Shown here: one piece after another, positions 17,645 to 26,280 of the stretch
Position numbering within the stretch: the stretch's first letter is position 1
Layout: each line of letters opens with the position of its first letter
DNA from: Rhodocyclaceae bacterium
GTDB taxonomy: Bacteria > Pseudomonadota > Gammaproteobacteria > Burkholderiales > Rhodocyclaceae
Direction of reading: 5' to 3'
Length of the DNA: 64,000 nt
Assembly (NCBI GenBank): GCA_016791105.1
Contig: JAEUNM010000072.1
Location: 40,369-104,368 of the forward strand
Translations under genes and position numbers: made by a program
Notes under the pieces: model-generated
What the model saw: only the letters and a program-made list of their open reading frames with translations
What the model was told of the DNA's origin: nothing
Database searches by the model: none

Positions 17645-19432
17645 TCAGCGCTTTTTCGTCGGCGGCAAGTCGGTACAAACCCCTTCGAACACTTCGGCGG
17701 CCATGCCGATGGATTCGCCCAGCGTCGGGTGCGGGTGTATGGTTTTGCCGATGTCGGTCGGGTCGCAGCCCATTTCTATGGCCAGCGCCACCTCGCCTAT
17801 CATGTCGCCGGCGTTGGGGCCGACGATGGCGCCGCCTACCACGCGATGCGTTTCTTCGTCGAATATGAGCTTGGTGAAGCCGTAGTCGGCGCCGTTGGCG
17901 ATTGCGCGGCCGGAGGCGGCCCAGGGGAATTTGGACACACCGACCTTGATGCCCTGCTTTTTGGCATCGTCTTCGGTCAGCCCCACCCAGCCCACTTCCG
18001 GATCGGTATAGGCCACGCCGGGAATCACCTTGGCGTCGAAGTGGCTCTTCATGCCCATCGCGGCTTCCGCGGCGACGTGCGCTTCATGCACGGCCTTGTG
18101 CGCCAGCATGGGCTGGCCGACGATGTCGCCGATGGCGTAAATGTGCGGCACGTTGGTACGCATCTGGCTATCCACGGGAATGAAGCCGCGCTCGCCCACG
18201 ATCACGCCGGCTTTTTCGGCGCCGATTTTCTTGCCGTTGGGCACGCGGCCGGCAGACTGCAGAATCATGTCGTACAACTGCGGCTCGGCGGGGGCGTTGT
18301 CGCCCTCGAACTTGACCAGCAAACCTTCCGGTTTGGCTTCCACCGACACGGTTTTGGTTTTGAGCATGATGCGGTCGAAGCGGTGGGCATTCTTCTTTTC
18401 CCACACTTTGACCAGATCGCGGTCCGGGCCTTGCATGAGGCCATCCAGCATTTCCACCACTTCCAGGCGGGCGCCCAGGGTGGAATATACGGTGGCCATT
18501 TCCAGACCTATGATCCCGCCGCCCACCACCAGCATGCGCTTGGGGATGAAGCGCAGTTCCAGCGCGCCGGTGGAATCGACGATGCGATCGTCCTTGGGCA
18601 TGAAGGGCAGGTGCACGGCCTGACTGCCGGCCGCGATGATGGCCTTGGCGAAGCGGATCACTTTCTTTTCGCCACTTTTGTCCTGAGCGTCGCCGCTGGT
18701 CAGTTCGACTTCGAGGTGATTCGGGTCGAGGAAAGTGCCCACGCCACGAACCGTGGTGACCTTGCGCGCTTTCGCCATGCCGGCCAGACCGCCTGTGAGC
18801 TTGCCGACCACCTTGGCCTTGTGCGCGCGCAGTTTGTCCACATCGACCGCCGGCGCGGCGTAACTTACGCCCAGATCGCCGAAATGCGCGGCTTCTTCCA
18901 TGACGGCGGCCACGTGCAGCAGTGCTTTGGACGGGATGCAGCCGACGTTGAGGCAAACGCCGCCCAGGGTGGCGTAGCGCTCGACCAGTATGGTTTTCAT
19001 GCCCAGGTCGGCGCTGCGGAAGGCCGCCGAATAGCCGCCCGGACCAGCGCCCAGCACCAGCATGTCGCACTCCATATCGACCGTGCCGGCAAAACTGCCG
19101 GCGGCAGGTGCGGCCGCAGCCGGAGCCGGGGCGCTGGGTGCTGCTGCGGCCGGGGCGGGCGCTGCCGGCTTGGGTGCCGGCGCCGCTGCGGCGCCGCTTT
19201 CCATGCGCGCGATGAGCGTACCTTCGCTAACCTTGTCGCCCAGATTGACCAGCACTTCCTTGATTACGCCGGCCGCCGGGGCCGGCACGTCCATGGTGGC
19301 CTTGTCCGATTCCAGCGTGACCAGGCCTTGGTCTGCCGTCACGGTGTCGCCCGGCTTGACCGCAATTTCTATGACCGGTACGTCTTTGAAGTCGCCGATG
19401 TCCGGCACTTTCACGTCCAACAATTGACTCAT
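17645..19432 (-). CDS. lpdA: Dihydrolipoamide dehydrogenase (E3) with N-terminal lipoyl domain
   Basis: FAD enzyme that reoxidises the dihydrolipoyl arm of the pyruvate dehydrogenase complex with NAD+. The 595-residue protein carries its own lipoyl domain (residues 1-80, lipoyl Lys about 44 in ESDKATM) and an Ala/Pro linker before the E3 core. The core has [17 protein letters not shown] for FAD, the redox-active disulfide [13 protein letters not shown], and the C-terminal His-Glu region (HPHPTLGE). This lipoylated E3 form is common in betaproteobacteria. Its ATG overlaps the stop of the proteasome-like gene by 4 nt (ATGA), so the two are translationally coupled. It is the last gene of the PDH operon. 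Confidence 0.96.
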   Translation of the reverse strand: MSQLLDVKVPDIGDFKDVPVIEIAVKPGDTVTADQGLVTLESDKATMDVPAPAAGVIKEVLVNLGDKVSEGTLIARMESGAAAAPAPKPAAPAPAAAAPSAPAPAAAAPAAGSFAGTVDMECDMLVLGAGPGGYSAAFRSADLGMKTILVERYATLGGVCLNVGCIPSKALLHVAAVMEEAAHFGDLGVSYAAPAVDVDKLRAHKAKVVGKLTGGLAGMAKARKVTTVRGVGTFLDPNHLEVELTSGDAQDKSGEKKVIRFAKAIIAAGSQAVHLPFMPKDDRIVDSTGALELRFIPKRMLVVGGGIIGLEMATVYSTLGARLEVVEMLDGLMQGPDRDLVKVWEKKNAHRFDRIMLKTKTVSVEAKPEGLLVKFEGDNAPAEPQLYDMILQSAGRVPNGKKIGAEKAGVIVGERGFIPVDSQMRTNVPHIYAIGDIVGQPMLAHKAVHEAHVAAEAAMGMKSHFDAKVIPGVAYTDPEVGWVGLTEDDAKKQGIKVGVSKFPWAASGRAIANGADYGFTKLIFDEETHRVVGGAIVGPNAGDMIGEVALAIEMGCDPTDIGKTIHPHPTLGESIGMAAEVFEGVCTDLPPTKKR

Positions 19433-20010
19433 TTCTGATTTTCCTTTGCCAGCTTCAGGGTGTGGGTGAGGATGGGCGGTCCCGATGCAGTGTCGAATTC
19501 GATGCCCGCCGCGATGCCGTCCGCGGCGATCTGTGCGGCCGTGCGTTCGCTGTCGTAAATCGCGTACATGGCGCCCAGGGCAAAACTGCGTCCCGACCCT
19601 ATGGCCCAGAAGCGATCGTAGGCGAACACTTCACGATACGAATACACGCCGTATATGCCGCTCGGGTTGGCGATCAAGGCAGTGATTTGCGAGGACTCGT
19701 AAGGATCGTCTTCGTCTTCCTTGGGGTTGAGATAGGCGTGTTCTTTCAGCACCGGGTGCAGCCGACGGAAAGTTTCGAACACTTCCATGCGGCTGCCGAA
19801 CTTCACATCCTGCAATTGCGCCAGGGCCGAAGCCACCACCAGGTGATGCGCCGAACTGCCGCACAGGCCGATGTACGAGTCGCGCACGCACAGAATTTTG
19901 TCGTGCTCGGACTTGTAGCCGGCGGCTAGGCGGGTGTCGCCGAAAGTGGTGAGCGAATCGGCCGCGATGGCGACCTCGTCGCCTTTTCGGGCAACCGTAA
20001 TGGTGGTCAT
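19429..20010 (-). CDS. Betaproteobacterial proteasome homologue (BPH), Ntn-hydrolase fold
   Basis: Predicted 193-residue member of the proteasome/HslV superfamily, probably a self-compartmentalising threonine peptidase. After Met removal the chain begins [18 protein letters not shown], like HslV and proteasome beta subunits. This supplies the nucleophile Thr1 and an Asp at mature position 17, with a Lys at about 32 near the canonical Lys33. The later [13 protein letters not shown] stretch matches the GSG active-site loop. It is shorter than the Anbu family and fits the BPH family known from betaproteobacteria. Such proteins are sometimes mislabelled as transporters, but no membrane segment exists here. 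A GGAGAG ribosome-binding site precedes the ATG. It lies inside the PDH operon between aceF and lpdA, overlapping lpdA by 4 nt; no ATPase partner is adjacent. Confidence 0.82.
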   Translation of the reverse strand: MTTITVARKGDEVAIAADSLTTFGDTRLAAGYKSEHDKILCVRDSYIGLCGSSAHHLVVASALAQLQDVKFGSRMEVFETFRRLHPVLKEHAYLNPKEDEDDPYESSQITALIANPSGIYGVYSYREVFAYDRFWAIGSGRSFALGAMYAIYDSERTAAQIAADGIAAGIEFDTASGPPILTHTLKLAKENQK

Positions 20011-20051
20011 GGCTCTCCAGCGCCTGCAGCTTGTGTGATGAGAACACGCCT

Positions 20052-20073
20052 GCCCGCGGCTCGCGCCGCGGGC
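20052..20073 (-). other. Intercistronic stem-loop between aceF and bph
   Basis: A perfect 9-bp stem (GCCCGCGGC / GCCGCGGGC) closed by a 4-nt loop in the 77-nt gap between aceF and the proteasome-like gene. No T-run follows on the minus strand, so it looks like an RNA-stability or partial attenuation element rather than a full terminator. Confidence 0.6.
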
Positions 20074-20087
20074 TCGCCCGCGCCGAT

Positions 20088-21713
20088 TTACATGATGACG
20101 CGCCGCATGTCCGCCAGCAGTTCCGCCAGATAGACGTTGAAGCGCGTTGCCAGCGCACCGTCGATCACGCGGTGGTCCGCGGTGAGGGACAGCGGCAATA
20201 TCAGGCGCGGCGCAAACTCCTTGCCGTTCCAGACCGGTTTCATGGCCGACTTGTTCACGCCCAGGATCGCAACTTCCGGCGCATTGACGATGGGCGCGAA
20301 ATACGTGCCGCCTATGCCGCCCAGGCTGGAAATCGTGAAACAGGCACCCTGCATGTCGCCCGGGCCGAGTTTGCCGTCGCGCGCCTTTTTGGCCAGTTCG
20401 CCGGTCTCGCGTGCCAGATCGACCACGCTTTTCTTGTCCGCGTCCTTCACCACCGGAACCACCAGGCCATTCGGCGTATCGGCCGCAAAGGCGATGTGGA
20501 AGTACTTTTTCAGTACCAGGTTGTCGCCGTCCAGCGAGGAATTGAACTCCGGATATTTCTGCATGGCCTTGACGCAGGCCTTGATCAGAAATGCCAGCAT
20601 GGTCACCTTGGCGCCGGACTTTTCGTTTTCCTTGTTGTACTGCACGCGGAAAGCTTCCAGGCCGGTGATGTCGGCGTCCTCGTGATAGGTGACGGCCGGA
20701 ATCATGACCCAGTTGCGGGACAGATTGGCGCCGGACAGCTTTTTGATGCGCGACAGCGGCTTGGTTTCGATGGCGCCGAATTTGGCGAAATCCACCTTGG
20801 GCCAGGGCAGCAGATCGAGCCCGCCGCCGGATCCACCCGCCGCCGGTGCGGCTTTGGCAAGCGTACCGCTGGCAACCTGGGCCATCACGCCCTTGACGAA
20901 GTTCTGCACGTCGGTGGCCAGAATGCGGCCTTTCGGGCCGGTGCCGGCTACTTTGCTCACATCCACGCCCAGTTCGCGCGCGAAGCGGCGCACCGACGGG
21001 CTGGCGTGGGCCTTGCCGGCCGGCGCGGTGGCGACCGGCGCTGCAGCGGGCGCTGAAGCCGGGGCCGGGGCTGGTGCCGCAGCCGGCGCGGCTGCTGCAG
21101 GTGCAGGCGCGGACGCGGCCGGGGCAGGGGCTGCCGCCGCTGCACCACCGCCGGTGGCCAGACGGACTACCAGACTGCCCTCGCTCACCTTGTCGCCCAG
21201 CTTGAGCAACACTTCCTGCACCACGCCGGCGGCCGGGGAGGGCACGTCCATGGTGGCCTTGTCGGATTCCAGCGTCACCAGGGCCTGGTCGGCCGTCACG
21301 GTGTCGCCCACCTTGACCGCTACCTCGATGACCGGTACGTCCTTGAAGTCGCCGATGTCCGGCACTTTGACGTCGATTACGCTGCTGGCCGCGGCGGCGG
21401 CTGGCGCGGGTGCTGCCGCCGCCGGGGCCGATGCGGCCGCAGCCGGTGCGGGCGCCGCGGCAGCCGCTCCGGCGCCGGTTTCGAGCAGGAGTACCAGGCT
21501 GCCTTCGCTGACGCGGTCGCCGATCTTGACTTTCAGTTCTTTCACCACGCCGGCGGCCGGCGCCGGTACGTCCATGGTCGCCTTGTCGGATTCCAGCGTG
21601 ACCAGGCCCTGATCGGGGCTGACCGTATCGCCGGGCTGGACGGCAATTTCGATGACGGGAACGTCCTTGAAATCGCCGATGTCCGGCACCTTCACTTCTA
21701 TCGTTTGAGCCAT
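20088..21713 (-). CDS. aceF: Dihydrolipoyllysine-residue acetyltransferase (PDH E2)
   Basis: Core of the pyruvate dehydrogenase complex; transfers acetyl groups from lipoyl arms to CoA. The 541-residue protein has two lipoyl domains (lipoyl Lys at about 44 and 152, both in ESDKATM). They are joined by long Ala/Pro linkers to a peripheral subunit-binding domain ([22 protein letters not shown], about 235-256) and a C-terminal catalytic domain with the HRVIDG active-site motif. It is encoded 19 nt after aceE and before the proteasome homologue and lpdA. The Ala/Pro linkers explain the long repetitive stretches in the DNA around 21000-21500. Confidence 0.97.
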   Translation of the reverse strand: MAQTIEVKVPDIGDFKDVPVIEIAVQPGDTVSPDQGLVTLESDKATMDVPAPAAGVVKELKVKIGDRVSEGSLVLLLETGAGAAAAAPAPAAAASAPAAAAPAPAAAAASSVIDVKVPDIGDFKDVPVIEVAVKVGDTVTADQALVTLESDKATMDVPSPAAGVVQEVLLKLGDKVSEGSLVVRLATGGGAAAAAPAPAASAPAPAAAAPAAAPAPAPASAPAAAPVATAPAGKAHASPSVRRFARELGVDVSKVAGTGPKGRILATDVQNFVKGVMAQVASGTLAKAAPAAGGSGGGLDLLPWPKVDFAKFGAIETKPLSRIKKLSGANLSRNWVMIPAVTYHEDADITGLEAFRVQYNKENEKSGAKVTMLAFLIKACVKAMQKYPEFNSSLDGDNLVLKKYFHIAFAADTPNGLVVPVVKDADKKSVVDLARETGELAKKARDGKLGPGDMQGACFTISSLGGIGGTYFAPIVNAPEVAILGVNKSAMKPVWNGKEFAPRLILPLSLTADHRVIDGALATRFNVYLAELLADMRRVIM

Positions 21714-21732
21714 TTGTATGTTCCTTGTGCGC

Positions 21733-24408
21733 TCAGACCGTCATGGGGTTGGATTTGGCCGGATCGAGGCCGTACTTGGCGATCGCTTCCGCCACCTTGG
21801 CGGCCGGGATGGCGCCTTCGGCGGCCAGCGACTGCAGTGCGGCCAGGGTGACCCAGTGCCGATCCACCTCGAAGAAGTGACGCAGCTTTTCGCGCGTATC
21901 GGAGCGGCCGAAGCCGTCCGTGCCGAGCACGCGGTAGCGGCGCGGTACGTAGGCGCGGATTTGCTCGGCGTACAGCTTCACGTTGTCGGTCGCGGCGATG
22001 ACCGGGCCTTGCGTGTTCTGCAGGCACTTGGTGACGTGAGCAAGTTTCGGTGCGTCGCCCGGGTGCAGCATGTTGTCGCGATCCGCCGCCTGGCCGTCGC
22101 GCGCCAGTTCGGTGAAGCTGGGGCAGCTCCACAGGTCGGACTCGACGCCCCAATCGCTCTTCAAAAGATCGGCGGCGGCCATGACTTCGCGGAATATGGT
22201 GCCGCAGCCCAGCAACTGGACGCGCGGGCCTTTCGAGTCGGCACCTTTGCGGAACGCGTACATGCCTTTCAGAATGTCCGCTTCGGCGCCTTCCGGCATG
22301 GCCGGGTGCTCGTAGTTTTCATTCATGACGGTCAGGTAGTAGTACACGTCTTCCTGTTCCGCGTACATGCGGCGCAAGCCGTCCTGCACGATGACCGCGA
22401 TTTCGTAGGAGAAGGTCGGGTCATACGAAATGCAGTTGGGAATGGCGCCGGCCCACAGGTGGCTGTGGCCGTCTTCGTGCTGCAGGCCTTCGCCGTTCAG
22501 CGTGGTGCGGCCGGCGGTGCCGCCGACCAGGAAACCGCGCGCGCGCATGTCGCCGGCCGCCCAGCAGAGGTCGCCGATGCGCTGGAAGCCGAACATGGAA
22601 TAGAAGATGTACACCGGAATCATCTGCACGCCGTGCGTCGAATAGGCGGTGGCGGCGGCGATCCAGTCGCACATGGCGCCGGCTTCGTTGATGCCTTCCT
22701 GCAGAATCTGGCCGGTTTTGGATTCCTTGTAGAACATGAGCTGGTCATGGTCTTCGGGCAGGTATTTCTGGCCTTCCTGATTCCAGATGCCGACCTGGCG
22801 GAACATGCCTTCCATGCCGAAAGTGCGTGACTCATCGGGCACGATGGGCACCAGGTTCTTGCCGATTTCGCGGTCCTTCACCAGCATGTTGAGGATGCGC
22901 ACGAACGCCATGGTGGTGGAAATTTCGCGGCCTTCGCCGCTCGCCTTCAGCAGTGCCTCGAAATTCGACAGGGCCGGCACCTTGAGCGGCGCGGCGCTAC
23001 GCCGGCGCGCCGGCAGGTAGCCGCCCAGTTCCATGCGGCGGGCGCGCATGTAGTCCAGCTCTTTCGAGCCTTCCGGGAAAGTGAGGTAGGGCACGGTTTC
23101 GATTTCCGCATCGGGAATCGGCAGTTTGAAGCGGTCGCGGAAGTGCTTCAGCGACTCGACCGGCATCTTCTTCTGCTGGTGCGTGATGTTCATGGCCTCG
23201 CCAGCTTCGCCCATGCCAAAGCCCTTGATGGTTTTGGCGAGAATGACCGTGGGCTTGCCCTGGCTGTTGGCCGCGGCGTGGAATGCGGCATACACCTTAT
23301 GCGGATCGTGGCCGCCGCGGTCCAGATTCCACACGTCCTCGTCCGACCAGTCGGCAACCAGCGCCTTCAGTTCCGGCGTGTTGAAAAAGTTTTCGCGCAC
23401 GTAGGCGCCATCGCGCGCCTTGAAGGTCTGGTATTCGCCGTCGTTGCACTCCATCATGCGCTTGATCAGGATGCCCTTCTTGTCGCGGGCGAGCAGGGCG
23501 TCCCACTTGGTGCCCCAGATCACCTTGATCACGTTCCAGCCGGAGCCGCGGAATTCCGATTCCAGTTCCTGGATGATTTTGCCGTTGCCGCGCACCGGGC
23601 CATCCAGGCGCTGCAGGTTGCAGTTGATCACGAATACCAGGTTGTCCAGCTTTTCGCGCCCGGCCATGCCGATCGCGCCGAGCGATTCCGGTTCGTCGGT
23701 TTCGCCGTCGCCCAGGAAGGCCCACACCTTGCGGCCTGCTGTATCGACCATGCCGCGGTCGTGCATGTACTTCATGAAGCGGGCCTGGTAAATGGCCATG
23801 ATGGGGCCCAGGCCCATCGACACGGTCGGGAACTGCCAGAAATCCGGCATCAGCCAGGGGTGCGGGTAGGACGAAATGCCCTTGCCGTCTACTTCCTGGC
23901 GGAAATTGTCGACTTGATCGACGGTCAGGCGGCCGAGCAGAAAGGCGCGCGAATAGACGCCGGGGGCCGAGTGGCCCTGTACGAATATCAGGTCGCCGCC
24001 GTGTTTGTCGCTCGGTGCGTGCCAGAAGTGGTTGTAGCCCACGTCATACAGCACCGCGGCCGACGCAAATGATGCGATGTGTCCGCCCACGTTGGTGTGC
24101 TTGTTGGCGCGGATCACCATCGCCAGCGCATTCCAGCGCACGTAATTGCGGATGGCTTCTTCCACGCTCTGGTCGCCTGGCAGGTGCGCCTGCTTGTCGA
24201 CCGGAATGGTGTTTATGTATTGAGTGGTGGCGGAAAACGGCAGGTTGATGCCGGATTCATGGGCGCGCTCGATCAGTTTTTCCAGCAGATAGTGTGCCCG
24301 TTCGTCGCCGCCGGTCTGCTCGATGACAGCTTGCAGAGCATCCAGCCATTCTTGGGTTTCTTGCGCGTCCGGGTCATCGCGCAGCCTGATATCCGGTACA
24401 GCCGACAT
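21733..24408 (-). CDS. aceE: Pyruvate dehydrogenase E1 (homodimeric)
   Basis: Thiamine-diphosphate enzyme that decarboxylates pyruvate and acetylates the lipoyl domains of E2. At 891 residues it matches the homodimeric gammaproteobacterial/betaproteobacterial type. Recognisable stretches are [10 protein letters not shown], the ThDP motif [10 protein letters not shown] through [17 protein letters not shown], and [13 protein letters not shown] at the end. It is the first gene of aceE-aceF-bph-lpdA and has its own strong promoter 110 nt upstream. Confidence 0.97.
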   Translation of the reverse strand: MSAVPDIRLRDDPDAQETQEWLDALQAVIEQTGGDERAHYLLEKLIERAHESGINLPFSATTQYINTIPVDKQAHLPGDQSVEEAIRNYVRWNALAMVIRANKHTNVGGHIASFASAAVLYDVGYNHFWHAPSDKHGGDLIFVQGHSAPGVYSRAFLLGRLTVDQVDNFRQEVDGKGISSYPHPWLMPDFWQFPTVSMGLGPIMAIYQARFMKYMHDRGMVDTAGRKVWAFLGDGETDEPESLGAIGMAGREKLDNLVFVINCNLQRLDGPVRGNGKIIQELESEFRGSGWNVIKVIWGTKWDALLARDKKGILIKRMMECNDGEYQTFKARDGAYVRENFFNTPELKALVADWSDEDVWNLDRGGHDPHKVYAAFHAAANSQGKPTVILAKTIKGFGMGEAGEAMNITHQQKKMPVESLKHFRDRFKLPIPDAEIETVPYLTFPEGSKELDYMRARRMELGGYLPARRRSAAPLKVPALSNFEALLKASGEGREISTTMAFVRILNMLVKDREIGKNLVPIVPDESRTFGMEGMFRQVGIWNQEGQKYLPEDHDQLMFYKESKTGQILQEGINEAGAMCDWIAAATAYSTHGVQMIPVYIFYSMFGFQRIGDLCWAAGDMRARGFLVGGTAGRTTLNGEGLQHEDGHSHLWAGAIPNCISYDPTFSYEIAVIVQDGLRRMYAEQEDVYYYLTVMNENYEHPAMPEGAEADILKGMYAFRKGADSKGPRVQLLGCGTIFREVMAAADLLKSDWGVESDLWSCPSFTELARDGQAADRDNMLHPGDAPKLAHVTKCLQNTQGPVIAATDNVKLYAEQIRAYVPRRYRVLGTDGFGRSDTREKLRHFFEVDRHWVTLAALQSLAAEGAIPAAKVAEAIAKYGLDPAKSNPMTV

Positions 24409-24522
24409 GTGTCTACTCCTTGTGCAATGTGTGGTGGTGTTGTGTCGTGTTTCTATTACCTGCTACGCGCTAATGACGCGTGCCGGATCGAGTCGGGCTG
24501 TCCGTTCCGGCGTATTTTTCGC

Positions 24523-24551
24523 ATTATAAAATGCCGATTCATAATGTGCAA
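24523..24551 (-). promoter_or_regulatory. Sigma-70 promoter of the PDH operon
   Basis: On the minus strand TTGCAC and a perfect TATAAT are separated by exactly 17 nt. This places a start site near 24516 and a leader of about 110 nt before aceE. It is the best sigma-70 match seen in the window. No obvious PdhR-type operator was recognised next to it. Confidence 0.7.
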
Positions 24552-24663
24552 TGGGGTGAGCCGAAATATGAACCCTCCAGATTAGACTTCGCGTCGCAAA
24601 AGTGCGGCTTTTCGCACGACGCCCCTGGCATCGGTATGGCCGTTTGTTGTGTGTGAGCCGAAA

Positions 24664-25941
24664 TCATTTTCCGTGTGGTGTAGCACCATAAGCAGACACT
24701 ACTTTACCGTTGCGCACTTCCCCCAACACCGGTACCTGAGCCGAATCGATCGCTTCGTGATCCGTGTGCGAAAACGGCCGCTCGTAGCGCTGTACGACAC
24801 CGTCTATGGGCTCTTGCAAATTTTCCAGCGCGGCGCGGATGGCAGAACCGTCGCGCGTGCCGCTCTGGCGCAGCGCGGCGGCCAGCATCATGAGCGCGTC
24901 GTAAGCCTGCGCGGCGGCACTGGGTGAGGCAATGCGCGCCGGGCCGTAGGCCTTGCGCCAGGCTGCGATGAAGCTGCGCTGGCGGGCGTTTTGTGGCTCC
25001 TGCAGCATGGTTTGCGGCATGCGCGCGCCTTCGGCGTTGGGGCCGGCGTTATCCAGAAAGTTCGACATCGAAAGCGTCCAGCTGCCTATCAGAGGTACGC
25101 TCCAGCCAAGCCGGGCGGTGACGTTGGCAATGGATGCCAGTTCTGGTCCTATGCCGTAAGTAAGCAGGGCCTGGGCGTCCGCAGCACGCGCGCGCGAAAC
25201 CTGTTTCGTCATGTCCGCCCCGCGCAGGTCGAAGCGCTCCACCAGTACCGGCTTGAGACCGCGCCGTGCCAGCGCGGCTTCGAGATCCTCGCGCCCGAGC
25301 AGGCCGTAGTTGGTGCTGTCGTGCAGGATGGCCAGGCGTGTGAAGCGGCGTTTGTCCACCGCTTCGGCGACGATCATTTCGGCCTGGATGGAATCATTCA
25401 CCGACACGCGAAAAATGTAGTTGTCGGCGTACTGCGGCGGGTGGAATTGTTTCGTGATGATGGTGCCGGTAGCCACCGCGGTGAGCATGGGCAGGCGCGC
25501 GTTCTGGTAAATGCGCTGGCTGGCCAGCGCGACTCCGGTATTTACGATGCCGACCACCGCCACGACATTGGCACGGACCACGAAATCCTGCGCGATGCGT
25601 ACGCCCAGTTCGGGGCGCGATTCGTCGTCGCGTTCGATCAGCACCAGCGGTTCGCCAAGGATGCCGCCAGCGGCATTGATTTCGGCCGCAGCAAGGCGTA
25701 TGCCGTCGCGCATGGATAAACCCATGGGCGCCGAACCGCCGGTAAAGGGGCCGCTTACACCGATGCGCCACCCATCTGCGGCGCGCGCGCCCGCTGCGAA
25801 CAAGAGCAGCCCGGCCGTCACCAGCGCGAGCCGCAGGATTGCCAAAAGCCGGCGCTGACTCATGGGTGTCGTGGCTGGCCGCAGCAAAATGGATGGGCAA
25901 TCGGCAGCGGCCTTTTGCATCGGCAACTTCATGCGTGTCAT
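24664..25941 (-). CDS. Periplasmic branched-chain amino-acid-type ABC substrate-binding protein
   Basis: Predicted extracytoplasmic binding protein of the Leu/Ile/Val (LivJ-type) family. After a hydrophobic export segment (LALVTAGLLLFAAGARA) come the mature strand WRIGVSGPFTGGSAPMG, the AAAEINAAGGILGEPLVLIERDD stretch and the type I periplasmic fold to the C-terminus. The start at 25941 (MTRMKLPMQ) has a strong GGAGGAGG site 7 nt upstream, giving 425 residues with a long n-region. The alternative Met at 25863 directly before the signal peptide has no ribosome-binding site. No permease or ATPase gene is adjacent, so it may be an orphan or serve as a ligand sensor. It is divergent from the PAS kinase, which hints at a link to it. 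Confidence 0.82.
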   Translation of the reverse strand: MTRMKLPMQKAAADCPSILLRPATTPMSQRRLLAILRLALVTAGLLLFAAGARAADGWRIGVSGPFTGGSAPMGLSMRDGIRLAAAEINAAGGILGEPLVLIERDDESRPELGVRIAQDFVVRANVVAVVGIVNTGVALASQRIYQNARLPMLTAVATGTIITKQFHPPQYADNYIFRVSVNDSIQAEMIVAEAVDKRRFTRLAILHDSTNYGLLGREDLEAALARRGLKPVLVERFDLRGADMTKQVSRARAADAQALLTYGIGPELASIANVTARLGWSVPLIGSWTLSMSNFLDNAGPNAEGARMPQTMLQEPQNARQRSFIAAWRKAYGPARIASPSAAAQAYDALMMLAAALRQSGTRDGSAIRAALENLQEPIDGVVQRYERPFSHTDHEAIDSAQVPVLGEVRNGKVVSAYGATPHGK

Positions 25942-26280
25942 GGGCCTCCTCCCGAGCAAACTATGGTCTGCCAGACGGGTTTGCGCCATACGGTGAACAC
26001 CTGATGCGGCAGCCCCCTCAGCGCCAGCTTTGCATTTTGCCAGTGCGGCGGGAGGCGTCGGAACGATACGGCCGCAGCGATACGCCGCTCCGTTGCAAAA
26101 TGTTCGCCCACTTGCCCTGGGGCTTTTTGCTGGCAAAGGCGTTCGCGCTTCAATACGGGATAGTCCGAATGGCGCCGTGGCGATTTCTGGCTAAGCTGGC
26201 AAAATCGAAATGCCGGAGTTGCCGCGCCTGCATCCGGTCGCTCTACACTGTTTGCCCGGTCCGGCCGCGAAAGCCCATAC
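25942..26280. other. Divergent intergenic region (binding protein / sensor kinase)
   Basis: About 340 nt between the divergent binding-protein and sensor-kinase genes. It must hold both promoters. I see no clear hexamer pairs, RNA genes or conserved ORFs. Confidence 0.5.

Noticed and set aside
20900..21700. Apparent long repeats in the E2 region
   Set aside because: Explained by two lipoyl domains and Ala/Pro linkers of aceF; the similar sequence at 19200-19430 is the lipoyl domain of lpdA.
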